From assembly GCA_965249955.1 (NCBI GenBank), contig OZ252261.1:1550001-1614000 (forward strand): 64,000 bases of DNA. The letters run 5' to 3'. This stretch comes from SB11 sp965249955. GTDB lineage: Bacteria; Bacteroidota; Bacteroidia; UBA8524. Each line of letters opens with the position of its first letter. Position 1 is the stretch's first letter. A model generated the notes under the pieces. It did no database searches, had not been told where the DNA came from, and saw only the letters and a program-made list of their open reading frames with translations. Below are positions 14,837-24,025 of this stretch, piece after piece. The translations under genes and the position numbers were made by a program.

Positions 14837-17080
14837 ATGAGAAATAAAACCTTAAGCCTTTTACTTACAATTTTTGCATTATCAGCAGTTATAAGCAGCT
14901 GTAGTAAAAAAACACTAGCCGACGCCAATAAGGCGTGGGATAAAAAAGAATTTTCAAACGCCGTTGACATATACCGTGATGTATTTAGAGATGTGCCCAA
15001 AGAAGACAGAGGGGCAGTTGCATTTAAAATAGCAGAAGGTTATAGGATGTATAACGACTATAAAAATGCTGACCGTTGGTATGAGCGTGTTATAAAAGAA
15101 AAGAAAGCCACTGAACTAGAAAAAATGAACGCCACTAAAATGCAGGCGGACATGAAAAAACGTCAGGAGATGTATACAGATGCAATTATACTGTATAACA
15201 ATTACCTGAAAGAAAATCCTAGCGACGAAGAGGCTAAAAAAGGTCTTGAAGGTGCTGAGTTAGCACTAAAATGGAAAGAAAGCCAAGAGTGTATACTGTT
15301 TAAAGTAGAAAACGTTAAAAAACTTAACACAAGAAACTCTGACTATTGTGCTACTCCTGTAAAGAAAGAAGCCATAATCTTTTCATCTGATCGTGAAAAC
15401 GGTGTTGTAAAAAGCACTTACGGCTGGACAGGTTCTGGCTACCACGATATTTGGATTGCTGATTTTAAGAAAAGGCGCGGAAGTATAACTATTAATAGCC
15501 CTGAACTATTAAAAGGAGCTGCAAATACAAAGTACAACGATGGTAGTACAACACTAGACTCTAAAGGCTCTACCATGTACTATACACAATGCGGTGGGCC
15601 AAAAGGTAAATACAGCACTTGCCAACTATACCAAAGTAACCGCAAAGGACGCGACCAATGGGATGAGCCTATTATGTTGCCTTTTTGCGATACAGGATAT
15701 ACCTACGGACATCCTTCTTTATCTGCCGATGGTAACGCCCTATACTTCTCATCAGATATGCCCGGTGGCTATGGAGGCAAAGATATTTGGGTAGTAACAT
15801 TTGTAAAACGCGGCAAAACATGGAGCGACCCAATAAATTTAGGGCCAACCATTAATACCGATAAAGACGAAATGTACCCTTCAGTTGCTGATGACGGAAC
15901 ACTTTATTTCTCGTCAAACGGACACGTAGGGATGGGTGGTTTAGATATGTTTAAATCAACAGGAGCCGGCAACGAGTGGAGCAAACCTGAAAACCTTAAA
16001 TATCCGTTAAACTCAGGCGGCGATGATTTTTCATTAACCTATAATCCTGCTAGCCCTCAAACAGGTTATTTCACATCAAACCGTGATGGTGGCCGTGGAG
16101 CAGATGATATTTGGGAATTCTTCCCCGTACCTCAAGAATTTAAAATTAGTGGTGTAGTTAAAGATTGTAATACCGGCGAATTTATTAAAGATGCAGGTGT
16201 ATTTATCTCTAACGACCAAGACAGTAATAAAATAGTACTTCGTACAGATAGAAATGGTTTCTACTCAATGCCACTAAACAAAGAGTTTAGCTATGAGTTG
16301 TATGCCGATAAAAACGAAGACTTTTATATAGGAAGCCAAAAAGCCTATCAAAGCACTAAAAACCTTATATGCTCAAAAGAGTTGGTACAAAACTTTACCA
16401 TGTGCCGCCTAGATTTGATAGGAATGTTTAACGTGCGTGGTATTTTGTACGATTTAGATAAAGCCAACATACGTAAAGATGCTGCTCAGATATTAGACGA
16501 TTCGGTGGTAGCGTTACTAAAACGTTTCCCTTCGGTAACTATCGAGTTAGGCTCACACACGGATTGCCGTGCAAGTGCTGAGTATAACCGCGATTTGGCA
16601 CAACGTCGTGCCGACTCGGCAGTAGCCTATATTATCTCAAAAGGTATAGATAGTGCAAGGCTTACTGCAAAAGGATACGGGGAAGACTCGTTGTACATTA
16701 AAAAATGTAAATGCGACCTTTCAGACACACGTAACGTATGTACAGAGTGGGAGCACCAACTAAACCGTCGTACTACAGTACGTATTACAGGAACCAGCTT
16801 TTTTACCGACACCGAGCGTCAACGCCGCGAGCAACAACGTGCCATAGAAGAACAACAACGCCAGCGACAATTACAACAAAGTCAACCACAACAAACAACC
16901 CCTGTTGATCGTGATGCTGAACGTAAGAGAAAACTAGAAGAGCGCGAGAAACTAAGACAACAAAAAGCTGAAGAACGCCAAAGAAAAGCCGATGAGCGTA
17001 AAAAAGAAATGGAGCGCAAGAAAAAAGAACGCGAAGAAAAATTAAGAAAACAAAAAGAAGAGCGCGAAAAGAAAAAATAA
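14837..17080 (+). CDS. PorE-like OmpA-family lipoprotein (TPR, beta-propeller, CRD, OmpA_C)
   Basis: This 747-residue outer-membrane lipoprotein has a signal ending ISSC (Cys22). Its parts in order are TPR repeats (about 30-150), PD40/WD40-like propeller blades (about 165-430; repeated LYFSSDMPGGYGGKDIW-type blocks), a carboxypeptidase-regulatory-like beta domain (about 435-520) and an OmpA C-terminal peptidoglycan-binding domain (about 535-655, with GSHTD and NRDLAQRRAD). The tail (655-747) is a Gln then Lys/Arg/Glu-rich charged segment. This order is the one known for PorE, the T9SS component that ties the system to peptidoglycan. Similar OmpA-like paralogs exist, so the PorE role is probable, not certain. 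Confidence 0.8.
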   Translation: MRNKTLSLLLTIFALSAVISSCSKKTLADANKAWDKKEFSNAVDIYRDVFRDVPKEDRGAVAFKIAEGYRMYNDYKNADRWYERVIKEKKATELEKMNATKMQADMKKRQEMYTDAIILYNNYLKENPSDEEAKKGLEGAELALKWKESQECILFKVENVKKLNTRNSDYCATPVKKEAIIFSSDRENGVVKSTYGWTGSGYHDIWIADFKKRRGSITINSPELLKGAANTKYNDGSTTLDSKGSTMYYTQCGGPKGKYSTCQLYQSNRKGRDQWDEPIMLPFCDTGYTYGHPSLSADGNALYFSSDMPGGYGGKDIWVVTFVKRGKTWSDPINLGPTINTDKDEMYPSVADDGTLYFSSNGHVGMGGLDMFKSTGAGNEWSKPENLKYPLNSGGDDFSLTYNPASPQTGYFTSNRDGGRGADDIWEFFPVPQEFKISGVVKDCNTGEFIKDAGVFISNDQDSNKIVLRTDRNGFYSMPLNKEFSYELYADKNEDFYIGSQKAYQSTKNLICSKELVQNFTMCRLDLIGMFNVRGILYDLDKANIRKDAAQILDDSVVALLKRFPSVTIELGSHTDCRASAEYNRDLAQRRADSAVAYIISKGIDSARLTAKGYGEDSLYIKKCKCDLSDTRNVCTEWEHQLNRRTTVRITGTSFFTDTERQRREQQRAIEEQQRQRQLQQSQPQQTTPVDRDAERKRKLEEREKLRQQKAEERQRKADERKKEMERKKKEREEKLRKQKEEREKKK

Positions 17081-17105
17081 GCCTTTTTAAATAAAACTAT
17101 AAACA

Positions 17106-17139
17106 AAAGCCCTGCAACCAAAGGTTGCAGGGCTTTTTT
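17106..17139. terminator. rho-independent terminator
   Basis: Arms AAAGCCCTGCAACC (17106-17119) and the complement (17123-17136), a 3-nt loop and a T run. It ends the PorE-like gene and, with the upstream A run, may also serve the convergent gene. Confidence 0.9.
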
Positions 17140-17162
17140 ATGCCTTAAACTAAAAATAAATA

Positions 17163-17810
17163 TTAGCTAGCTCCGTTTGCTGTTAATTTTCTAAAGTGTC
17201 CGTTTTGTTTTATCCTATCCTTAAGTCGTTCAGTCTCTTGCAATACAGGCATCACCTGCATTAAATGGTTCAGCATATAGTTTTGGCGTTCATACTCCGC
17301 CTCCATCAATAGCAATTCGTACTCTTGCTCAAGGCTAAGCCCCACATTGTGTCCAAAGTGGTTAGATAAAGGACTTTTAATATCAAAATCAAGTGCCGTA
17401 TTTGGCGAAACAATACGGTAAAAATCGCGTATATAATCCTCCAATTTCATCCGCACACTATCTTCTTCACTATTATCAAACGCGGCAGTTACTACATTGG
17501 CTGCACTATATAGTTGAGCCTCTGTTGGCTCAAATACATCCTCTATTCTAAAAGTAGAAACACATCGGGTATTAATATCCATATCTCCATTTTCATACAA
17601 TTTTGCCAAAGCAAGAATCTCTAGCTCAGCCCCATAGTCGGCCATTTTATTACCTATATATACAGGTATTCCAAAAGTATCGCCATGGGTTATACAATCA
17701 TTAATTAACTGCTTATACCTAGGCTCAAAAATGTGTAGATTTAGCCTCTCGTTGGGGTAAACAACTAAATTAAGGGGAAATAAGCGCAGGTATTTGTAAT
17801 TTTGCTGCAT
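17163..17810 (-). CDS. LON peptidase substrate-binding domain protein
   Basis: The 215-residue cytoplasmic protein consists of a Lon N-terminal (LAN/PUA-like) domain: LFPLNLVVYPNERLNLHIFEPRY, then INDCITHGDTFGIP and ENGDMDINTRC. The ATPase and protease domains of Lon are absent, and the length is usual for this stand-alone family, so this is not a truncated lon. The exact role is unknown; substrate recognition is inferred from the domain. It is divergent from purM. Confidence 0.85.
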   Translation of the reverse strand: MQQNYKYLRLFPLNLVVYPNERLNLHIFEPRYKQLINDCITHGDTFGIPVYIGNKMADYGAELEILALAKLYENGDMDINTRCVSTFRIEDVFEPTEAQLYSAANVVTAAFDNSEEDSVRMKLEDYIRDFYRIVSPNTALDFDIKSPLSNHFGHNVGLSLEQEYELLLMEAEYERQNYMLNHLMQVMPVLQETERLKDRIKQNGHFRKLTANGAS

Positions 17811-17910
17811 ACAAATAGAATCAGGATAGAGTATTTTTTCAAACGGGCGTTGTTTTCAAAATAACACTGTTTATTATTCTAAATTTTGATTTTTAGACAA
17901 AACATACAGA

Positions 17911-19074
17911 ATGAGTGATAAATATGCCCTTCGTGGGGTTTCATCAGGTAAAGAAGACGTTCACAACGCCATTAAAAATATTGATAAAGGGCTTTTTCCA
18001 AAAGCGTTTTGCAAAGTAGTTCCCGATTATCTGCAAAACTCGCCCGAACATTGTTTGGTGATGCACGCCGACGGAGCAGGAACAAAATCATCACTAGCCT
18101 ATGTATACTGGCGCGAAACAGGAGATTTAAGTGTTTGGAAAGGTATTGCACAAGATGCCATAGTGATGAATACCGACGATTTGCTGTGTGTTGGTATTAC
18201 TGATAATTTTATGCTATCAAGCACCATTGGCCGCAATAAAAACCTTGTTCCGGGTGAAGTGATAAAAGCCATTATAGAAGGTAGCGAAGAGTTTATTGAT
18301 ACTATGCGTACCTATGGCGTAAACATATACAGCACAGGCGGCGAAACAGCCGATGTGGGTGATTTGGTACGCACAATTATAGTTGATAGCACGGTAACCG
18401 CTCGCAGTCGCAGAGACGACATTATAGACAACAAAAACATAAAGGCAGGCAATGTAATAGTAGGTTTGGCCAGTTACGGGCAAACTACTTACGAGGCCGA
18501 ATACAATGGCGGTATGGGCAGCAACGGCCTCACATCGGCAAGGCACGATGTGTTTGCTAAAGAATACCGTACCAAATATCCTGAAAGTTTCGACCCACAG
18601 GTGGATGAAAGCCTTGTATATGCCGGCGGATTGAAACTGACCGACAAAGTAGCCGATTGCCCTTTAGATGCAGGAAAAATGGTATTATCACCTACACGTA
18701 CCTATTTGCCCGTAGTCAACCAAATTTTTAAACACCACAAAGCAGCCATAAACGGCATGGTGCATTGCAGTGGCGGCGCACAAACCAAAATACTACACTT
18801 TGTTGATAATCTAAAGGTGGTTAAAAACAATATGTTCGCCTTGCCTCCTTTGTTCAAAACCATTAAAGAACAATCGGGCACATCGTTGCACGAAATGTAC
18901 CGAGTGTTTAATATGGGACACAGGCTTGAAATATATACCGACCAAAACACGGCCGATGAAATAATAGCCATAGCCAAAAGCTTTAATATGGATGCCCAAA
19001 TAGTAGGCTATACCGAGCCTAGCAACAAAAAGGAGCTTGTAATAGAGGCTATGGGTGAAACATTGGTGTATTAA
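17911..19074 (+). CDS. purM: phosphoribosylformylglycinamidine cyclo-ligase
   Basis: AIR synthase, which closes the imidazole ring of FGAM in purine synthesis using ATP. The 387-residue form is the longer type common in Bacteroidota. Visible motifs are HADGAGTKSSLAY, the MNTDDLLCVG metal site, the GGETADVGD loop and AINGMVHCSGGAQTKILHF in the C-terminal half. It stands alone; no other pur gene is in the window. Confidence 0.93.
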   Translation: MSDKYALRGVSSGKEDVHNAIKNIDKGLFPKAFCKVVPDYLQNSPEHCLVMHADGAGTKSSLAYVYWRETGDLSVWKGIAQDAIVMNTDDLLCVGITDNFMLSSTIGRNKNLVPGEVIKAIIEGSEEFIDTMRTYGVNIYSTGGETADVGDLVRTIIVDSTVTARSRRDDIIDNKNIKAGNVIVGLASYGQTTYEAEYNGGMGSNGLTSARHDVFAKEYRTKYPESFDPQVDESLVYAGGLKLTDKVADCPLDAGKMVLSPTRTYLPVVNQIFKHHKAAINGMVHCSGGAQTKILHFVDNLKVVKNNMFALPPLFKTIKEQSGTSLHEMYRVFNMGHRLEIYTDQNTADEIIAIAKSFNMDAQIVGYTEPSNKKELVIEAMGETLVY

Positions 19075-19078
19075 CCAA

Positions 19079-20407
19079 TTAGTGCCCCAAAAGCTTCTTT
19101 AGCAACAAATCCAACTCAGTAGGCCCTTCTTTTAACGAGTGGCCTTTTCCTATATAAATTATTTTCTTTTCGCTGTCTAACAATACTTTTAGAGGGAAGG
19201 CATTTTGACCATAATCTTTTTCGGCTAGTTCGCGACCGTTTATCAAAATGGGATAGTTGAAATGGAATTTACTGTCTATTGCACCAATACGACTAGTATC
19301 ATGGTCGTATACATTTATCCCGTAAATAGACAACTCTTCCCTGTGGTATGCACTGGCATAGCTTTTTATTTTAGGAATATCCTGCAAGCAAGGTGCGCAT
19401 GAGGCATACCAAAAATCGAGGAGTATATAATTTGCCTGTACTTTATACAACTCGGTAGTATCGTAAGGGGCATAATAATTAGCTAAGCGAAAGTTAGGCG
19501 AAGCATCGCCAACATTGGGCACGGGTAACTGTGGTTTTTTTTGGTTTTTCTCAACTGGCTTGTTATTATTATCGTTCTCATTAAAGTAAGTGTAGCCTTG
19601 TGCCCGGTAGCTTGCCAGCAACTTTTTAGCCTCATCCTCTATTTCTTTGGCGGTATAGTAATTTGGTTTGTACCGAGTTATTTGCTCGTTCCAATAAAAC
19701 CTAAACCCAAAATCAATATGGGTATGATACTCCTTTAATAAAAAACTATCAGCTTTTGCTATATATAGCTTTTTGTGGTACGATGGCGTGTAAAGCTCTT
19801 TTTCTTCAACATCACTATCGTTTTTAAGTATTTGTATGGCATAGCATACCTGATTGTTGTTTAGTGTGCTATCAGCCAAAAAAGTAGTAAAAAACCCTGT
19901 ATCGGTAGTTCGTTCTTTTAGCTTGTTTATCCTTTCCCCTCCTTCCACTGTTGCTTCAACCAAAGTAAGTCCATTAACACTCAATGGCCATAACAACCTT
20001 TTTGTTCTGTATTCTCTTTTTATTGTACTGTCACTGGGGTTTATGGTATAGCACGAATCATTAAAGTACAAGTAGGTTTTTACTCCTTCAATAGATAGAA
20101 TATAGGCAGCTATTTTTGGTGAGGAGGTATCGGAAGAATATGCAAAATCAAAAAAGCCGTATTTGGTTATAGTATCTTTCTCTCGAGTATCAATATCAAG
20201 GCGTTTTTTTGCATTAAATAAAAACTCAATATGACCACTATTTAAGCCTTGCACATTTTCAAAGGCTTTACTTAAAAGTGCTTCGGCCTTCGGGTTTTGA
20301 GCTTTTGAAGGAACAGTACACGCGTATAAAACAGCTATAAGCAGGTGTATCCTGCTTATAGCTGTCCTAGGATATTTTTTTGTTATTTTATTGATAAACA
20401 ACACCAT
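19079..20407 (-). CDS. TlpA-family thioredoxin-like protein
   Basis: The 442-residue exported protein starts with a hydrophobic signal segment (about 17-36). The N-terminal two thirds are a beta-rich domain of a type common in Bacteroidota TlpA proteins and of unknown role. The C-terminal third is a redoxin fold with DFWYASCAPC (active Cys pair at about 336-339), so it can act as a periplasmic thiol-disulfide oxidoreductase. Its 5' end overlaps the upstream Cys-rich lipoprotein gene by 20 bp, so the two are translationally linked. Oxidation, reduction or handling of those Cys-rich neighbours is a plausible inference. Confidence 0.85.
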   Translation of the reverse strand: MVLFINKITKKYPRTAISRIHLLIAVLYACTVPSKAQNPKAEALLSKAFENVQGLNSGHIEFLFNAKKRLDIDTREKDTITKYGFFDFAYSSDTSSPKIAAYILSIEGVKTYLYFNDSCYTINPSDSTIKREYRTKRLLWPLSVNGLTLVEATVEGGERINKLKERTTDTGFFTTFLADSTLNNNQVCYAIQILKNDSDVEEKELYTPSYHKKLYIAKADSFLLKEYHTHIDFGFRFYWNEQITRYKPNYYTAKEIEDEAKKLLASYRAQGYTYFNENDNNNKPVEKNQKKPQLPVPNVGDASPNFRLANYYAPYDTTELYKVQANYILLDFWYASCAPCLQDIPKIKSYASAYHREELSIYGINVYDHDTSRIGAIDSKFHFNYPILINGRELAEKDYGQNAFPLKVLLDSEKKIIYIGKGHSLKEGPTELDLLLKKLLGH

Positions 20408-21017
20408 TAAAGTTTATTGAAACAGCTTCTAACATTAGTGCACCACTACGAACAATACCTGTGCCTTTATCAGACTCTAAACAGCAGCCTGCACCGGCAG
20501 ACATACAAGGGTTTCCGTTCTGGCAATCGGCAGTACAGTCTTGTATAGTTACTTCACAGCCCTGAGTGCCTTCAATATTGCAGTCGCAAGTATAAGTAAC
20601 ACTGCCTCCGCCTGCTACAAGTGCAGGGGCTATGGTTGGGTCGAAATAAACCATCCAATACTTCTTACCATCATCAGGAACACTTACAATGCCTGCATCG
20701 GCATCCATATCAGCATCATACACCCATAACGAGCTTCTATCGCTTGGCAAAGTGGCTGTTGGAGTTGTTGTTACCGTTACCATACCGGCAACATCTTTCA
20801 TTATTACCATTTCAATCACTGTTCCATCGCCAATTTTTGCGCGTTTGGTTTCGCTAAGGTTTTCTGATGAAGAACACGTTGTTACCGATTTTCTATCGAT
20901 AGCGGTTTTCTCAACAACAGGAGATTGCTCGCTTTCTGTTTTTTTATTACAAGAAACTATAACTACAGCAACTACTAACACCATAGCCGCCGCATATTTT
21001 AATATTTGCGTTTTCAT
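20388..21017 (-). CDS. Cys-rich lipoprotein (paralog 2)
   Basis: The 209-residue lipoprotein has a signal ending VIVSC. A beta-rich middle domain is followed by a Cys cluster (about 144-183) with the spacing CxC, GC, C, C-x3-C and so on, then a C-terminal strand ending INFNGVVYQ. It is clearly paralogous to the next upstream gene: both have the same Cys order, the CTAxC core, an LxSD block and an FNGVxY end. No metal-binding or enzyme family is recognised. It lies in a three-gene minus-strand operon with its paralog and a TlpA thioredoxin. Confidence 0.75.
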   Translation of the reverse strand: MKTQILKYAAAMVLVVAVVIVSCNKKTESEQSPVVEKTAIDRKSVTTCSSSENLSETKRAKIGDGTVIEMVIMKDVAGMVTVTTTPTATLPSDRSSLWVYDADMDADAGIVSVPDDGKKYWMVYFDPTIAPALVAGGGSVTYTCDCNIEGTQGCEVTIQDCTADCQNGNPCMSAGAGCCLESDKGTGIVRSGALMLEAVSINFNGVVYQ

Positions 21018-21030
21018 TATGATTAACTAT

Positions 21031-21651
21031 TTATTCGTACCTAACTCCATTAAAAATTATTGCCTGTGCAGGCACTACAATAGCACTTCCAACAGAAATA
21101 GCTATTGCAGGTGGATTGTCTGACTGAAGATAGCAGTCGTTTTCACTAGTGCACGTGCCTTGGTTGCAGGTTGCCGTGCAGTCGCTGTTCACAGTCATAG
21201 TACAACCCGTCCCGCCGCCGGGGCATTTACAGGTTTGTTTTGCCGAAGACCCTCCGGCCATTCGCATAGGTTGCAAAGTAGGGTTTAGTGGTACAAGCCA
21301 AAAATCGGTAGCACTAGCAGGTATAGTTACCTCACCAAAGTCGTCCATAGGTGCTTCATAGCTTTGCAAAATACTCTTATCAGAAGGCAGTTTTGCTACT
21401 TCGGTAAGGGTAATGGTAAACTCGTCGTTTATATCAATGCCATAAACAGCTTCAATGGCTCTTTCAGGATTGGTTACTAAACCTCGCATAGTTGCAGAAG
21501 TTGGTGTTTCAGGCGGGCTATGCTTTCGGGTAATAGTTGCGTTTTCTTGAGAAGTGTTTTGTGTAGCACCCAAATCAGGGTTTTGTTGTTTTGTGCAGGC
21601 TGATAGCCCCAGTATAAAGCACAAACACACACAGATGTTTTTTAAATACAT
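21031..21651 (-). CDS. Cys-rich lipoprotein (paralog 1)
   Basis: The 206-residue lipoprotein, with lipobox LSAC, is the first gene of the operon and a paralog of the gene 13 bp downstream. The middle domain carries a LPSDKS block matching LPSDRS of the paralog. The Cys cluster (about 137-173) has CKC, GC, CTATC, C and C at matching positions, and the C-terminus ends IIFNGVRYE. The function is unknown. The paired expansion next to a thioredoxin suggests that disulfides matter to these proteins. Confidence 0.75.
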   Translation of the reverse strand: MYLKNICVCLCFILGLSACTKQQNPDLGATQNTSQENATITRKHSPPETPTSATMRGLVTNPERAIEAVYGIDINDEFTITLTEVAKLPSDKSILQSYEAPMDDFGEVTIPASATDFWLVPLNPTLQPMRMAGGSSAKQTCKCPGGGTGCTMTVNSDCTATCNQGTCTSENDCYLQSDNPPAIAISVGSAIVVPAQAIIFNGVRYE

Positions 21652-21825
21652 AACTTTAAAGCAATTAGAAATAGTTTGCGCCTACTCTGTAAGATTTTCG
21701 GCTTCCTCTTTTCCTAGGATAAATCAAAGTTAACGGAACATATTTTAAAAAAACAAGACCGTTCGTCGAAAGACCCCTGTCGAGCTTCGTACCATTAAGA
21801 AAGAAAAAATCAAAGACTTACTAAG

Positions 21826-21852
21826 TTGTGTTGATTGCAAACTGTATTTTTG
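21826..21852 (+). promoter_or_regulatory. promoter TTG-N16-TATTTTTG for aspS
   Basis: TTG at 21826-21828 and TATTTTTG at 21845-21852 at 16-nt spacing. The predicted transcription start gives a leader of about 14 nt before the ATG at 21871 and argues against any start upstream of it. Confidence 0.6.
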
Positions 21853-21870
21853 CCCTTTTATTCAGCAACT

Positions 21871-23649
21871 ATGTTTAGAACGATAACCTGCGGCGAGCTT
21901 ACAAGTAAAAATATTGGTGAAACAGTAACATTGGCGGGATGGGTAGCCAAATCGCGCGATTTGGGCGGAATGACTTTTATTGACCTACGTGATAGATACG
22001 GTATAACCCAACTGGTGTTTAATATGGAAACCAATGCGCCTATTTGCGAACAAGCACGCCAATTAGGTCGCGAGTTTGTAGTACAAGCCACAGGAAAGGT
22101 AGCCGAACGCAGCAACAAAAACCTGAAAATGCACACAGGTGAAATAGAGATTTTGGTAGAAACCCTTACAGTGCTTAATGCTGCCAAAACCCCGCCTTTC
22201 ACAATAGAAGAAAACACCGATGGCGGTGATGAGTTGCGTATGAAATACCGCTACTTAGACCTTCGTCGTGATGTGGTGCGACGCAATATGGAATTGCGCC
22301 ACCGTATAGGCAAAGAAACCCGCAACTACCTTGATGCACAAAATTTTATTGAGGTAGAAACACCCGTGCTTATAAAATCGACCCCTGAAGGGGCTAGAGA
22401 TTTTGTGGTGCCTTCGCGCCTAAATCAAGGCGAGTTTTATGCGTTGCCGCAATCGCCACAAACGTTCAAGCAATTGTTAATGGTATCGGGGTTCGACCGT
22501 TACTATCAAATTGTAAAATGTTTTAGAGACGAGGATTTACGTGCCGACCGCCAGCCTGAGTTTACACAAATAGATTGCGAAATGAGCTTTGTGGAGCAGG
22601 AAGACGTGCTAAATACGTTTGAAGGCATGGTGCGCCACTTGTTTAAAACCGTAAAAGGCATTGAAATGAGCGAGTTTCCGCGAATGACCTATGCCAATGC
22701 TATGCGATACTATGGCAGCGACAAGCCCGATACCCGCTTTGATATGAGGTTTGTAGAGTTGAAATCGCCAGTTACCCTAAACTTACCAAAGGGCGAAGAG
22801 GTAGACTTGGTTTCGGCAGCAGGCTTTAAAGTGTTTGACGATGCTGAAATAGTGGTGGGTATTAATGCAAAAGGTTGTGCCACTTATACCCGCAAACAAA
22901 TTGATGCCCTTACCGACTGGGTAAAAGACCCTAAACGCGGCATGAGCGGAATGATATGGGGCAAAATGGAAGAGGGCAACCTAAAAACCTCAGTAGATAA
23001 GTTTTTTAACGACGAGCAAAAACAAGCATGGGTAAAAGCCTTTGATGCCCAAAACGGCGACTTGCTACTGATATTGGCAGGCAAAACCGAAAAAACCCAA
23101 AAAGCATTGGGCGATTTGAGGCTGGTAATTGCAAATCAGCTAGGTTTGCGAAACAAAAACACCTTCTCACCCCTTTGGGTGCTCGACTTCCCTTTATTAG
23201 AGTGGAGCGAAGAAGAAAACCGCTTTTTTGCTATGCACCATCCATTTACCTCACCAAAACCTGAAGATATTGGCCTTATAGACACCAACCCCGCCGCAGT
23301 GCGTGCCAATGCGTACGATATGGTAATAAACGGTGTTGAAATAGGCGGTGGTTCAATACGTATACACGATAGAGCCTTGCAATCGCGTATGTTTGATTTG
23401 CTGGGCTTTACCAAAGAAGAAGCACAAGAGCAGTTTGGCTTTTTGATGAATGCTTTTGAATACGGAGCACCTCCGCACGGTGGTTTGGCCTTAGGGTTCG
23501 ATCGTTTGTGCTCATTGTTTGGCGGTGTAGATAGCATACGCGATTTTATTGCTTTCCCAAAAAACAACGCTGGTCGCGATGTAATGATTGATGCACCCTC
23601 AGCCATCAACCCAAAACAATTGGATGAATTGGGGTTGAAGATTAATTAA
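21871..23649 (+). CDS. aspS: aspartate--tRNA ligase
   Basis: Class II synthetase that charges tRNA-Asp. The 592 residues from the ATG at 21871 open with MFRTITCGEL as in the family. An N-terminal OB-fold anticodon domain (GETVTLAGWVAKSRDLGG) is followed by class II motif 2 (CFRDEDLRADRQPEFTQID), the bacterial insertion domain and motif 3 (HGGLALGFDRL). Whether it is discriminating or non-discriminating cannot be told here. A longer start at 21835 would precede the promoter box. Confidence 0.96.
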   Translation: MFRTITCGELTSKNIGETVTLAGWVAKSRDLGGMTFIDLRDRYGITQLVFNMETNAPICEQARQLGREFVVQATGKVAERSNKNLKMHTGEIEILVETLTVLNAAKTPPFTIEENTDGGDELRMKYRYLDLRRDVVRRNMELRHRIGKETRNYLDAQNFIEVETPVLIKSTPEGARDFVVPSRLNQGEFYALPQSPQTFKQLLMVSGFDRYYQIVKCFRDEDLRADRQPEFTQIDCEMSFVEQEDVLNTFEGMVRHLFKTVKGIEMSEFPRMTYANAMRYYGSDKPDTRFDMRFVELKSPVTLNLPKGEEVDLVSAAGFKVFDDAEIVVGINAKGCATYTRKQIDALTDWVKDPKRGMSGMIWGKMEEGNLKTSVDKFFNDEQKQAWVKAFDAQNGDLLLILAGKTEKTQKALGDLRLVIANQLGLRNKNTFSPLWVLDFPLLEWSEEENRFFAMHHPFTSPKPEDIGLIDTNPAAVRANAYDMVINGVEIGGGSIRIHDRALQSRMFDLLGFTKEEAQEQFGFLMNAFEYGAPPHGGLALGFDRLCSLFGGVDSIRDFIAFPKNNAGRDVMIDAPSAINPKQLDELGLKIN

Positions 23650-24025
23650 CTAGAGTTTAGACAAGAGAATTTTGGGCAACGTGCCATTTTGACCACCCTC
23701 AGTCCCTCCTTATCTCTTCACAAGCCTTGTAAGGATGGAAGCCACACGCCAATCCTTTGGTTTTTGTGTTAAATCTAAACATAGCAATGTCCCCCTTGAG
23801 TAGGATCATGTTTACCCCTAATGCATTCAGAACGAAGGAGAAGTGCGCAAGCGAAGGGGTAGGGGGATGAAAAATACCTGATAGAACTTCATTACCAAGT
23901 GGACATTTGCACCAGCTATTAATAACGCGCTGTCTACATAAAAGTATTGGGAGAATAAATTTTCTATTCGTCTAAAAAAAGTAGGGGTAGGCAACAGATA
24001 TGTTTAACGCATTATCTGTTATAGT
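23650..24025. other. 376-bp intergenic region without a gene; degenerate inverted repeat
   Basis: No plausible coding frame, tRNA or clear terminator is seen. A C-rich block (TCCCCCTT, 23790-23797) faces G-rich blocks (AAGGGG near 23854 and GGGGGA 23862-23867), giving an imperfect inverted repeat of about 80 bp that looks like a decayed non-coding repeat. The rest is featureless AT-rich sequence ahead of the next gene. Confidence 0.45.

Noticed and set aside
17163..17810. Truncated lon protease pseudogene
   Set aside because: The stand-alone Lon-N domain of about 210 residues is a normal family; no ATPase remnants follow.
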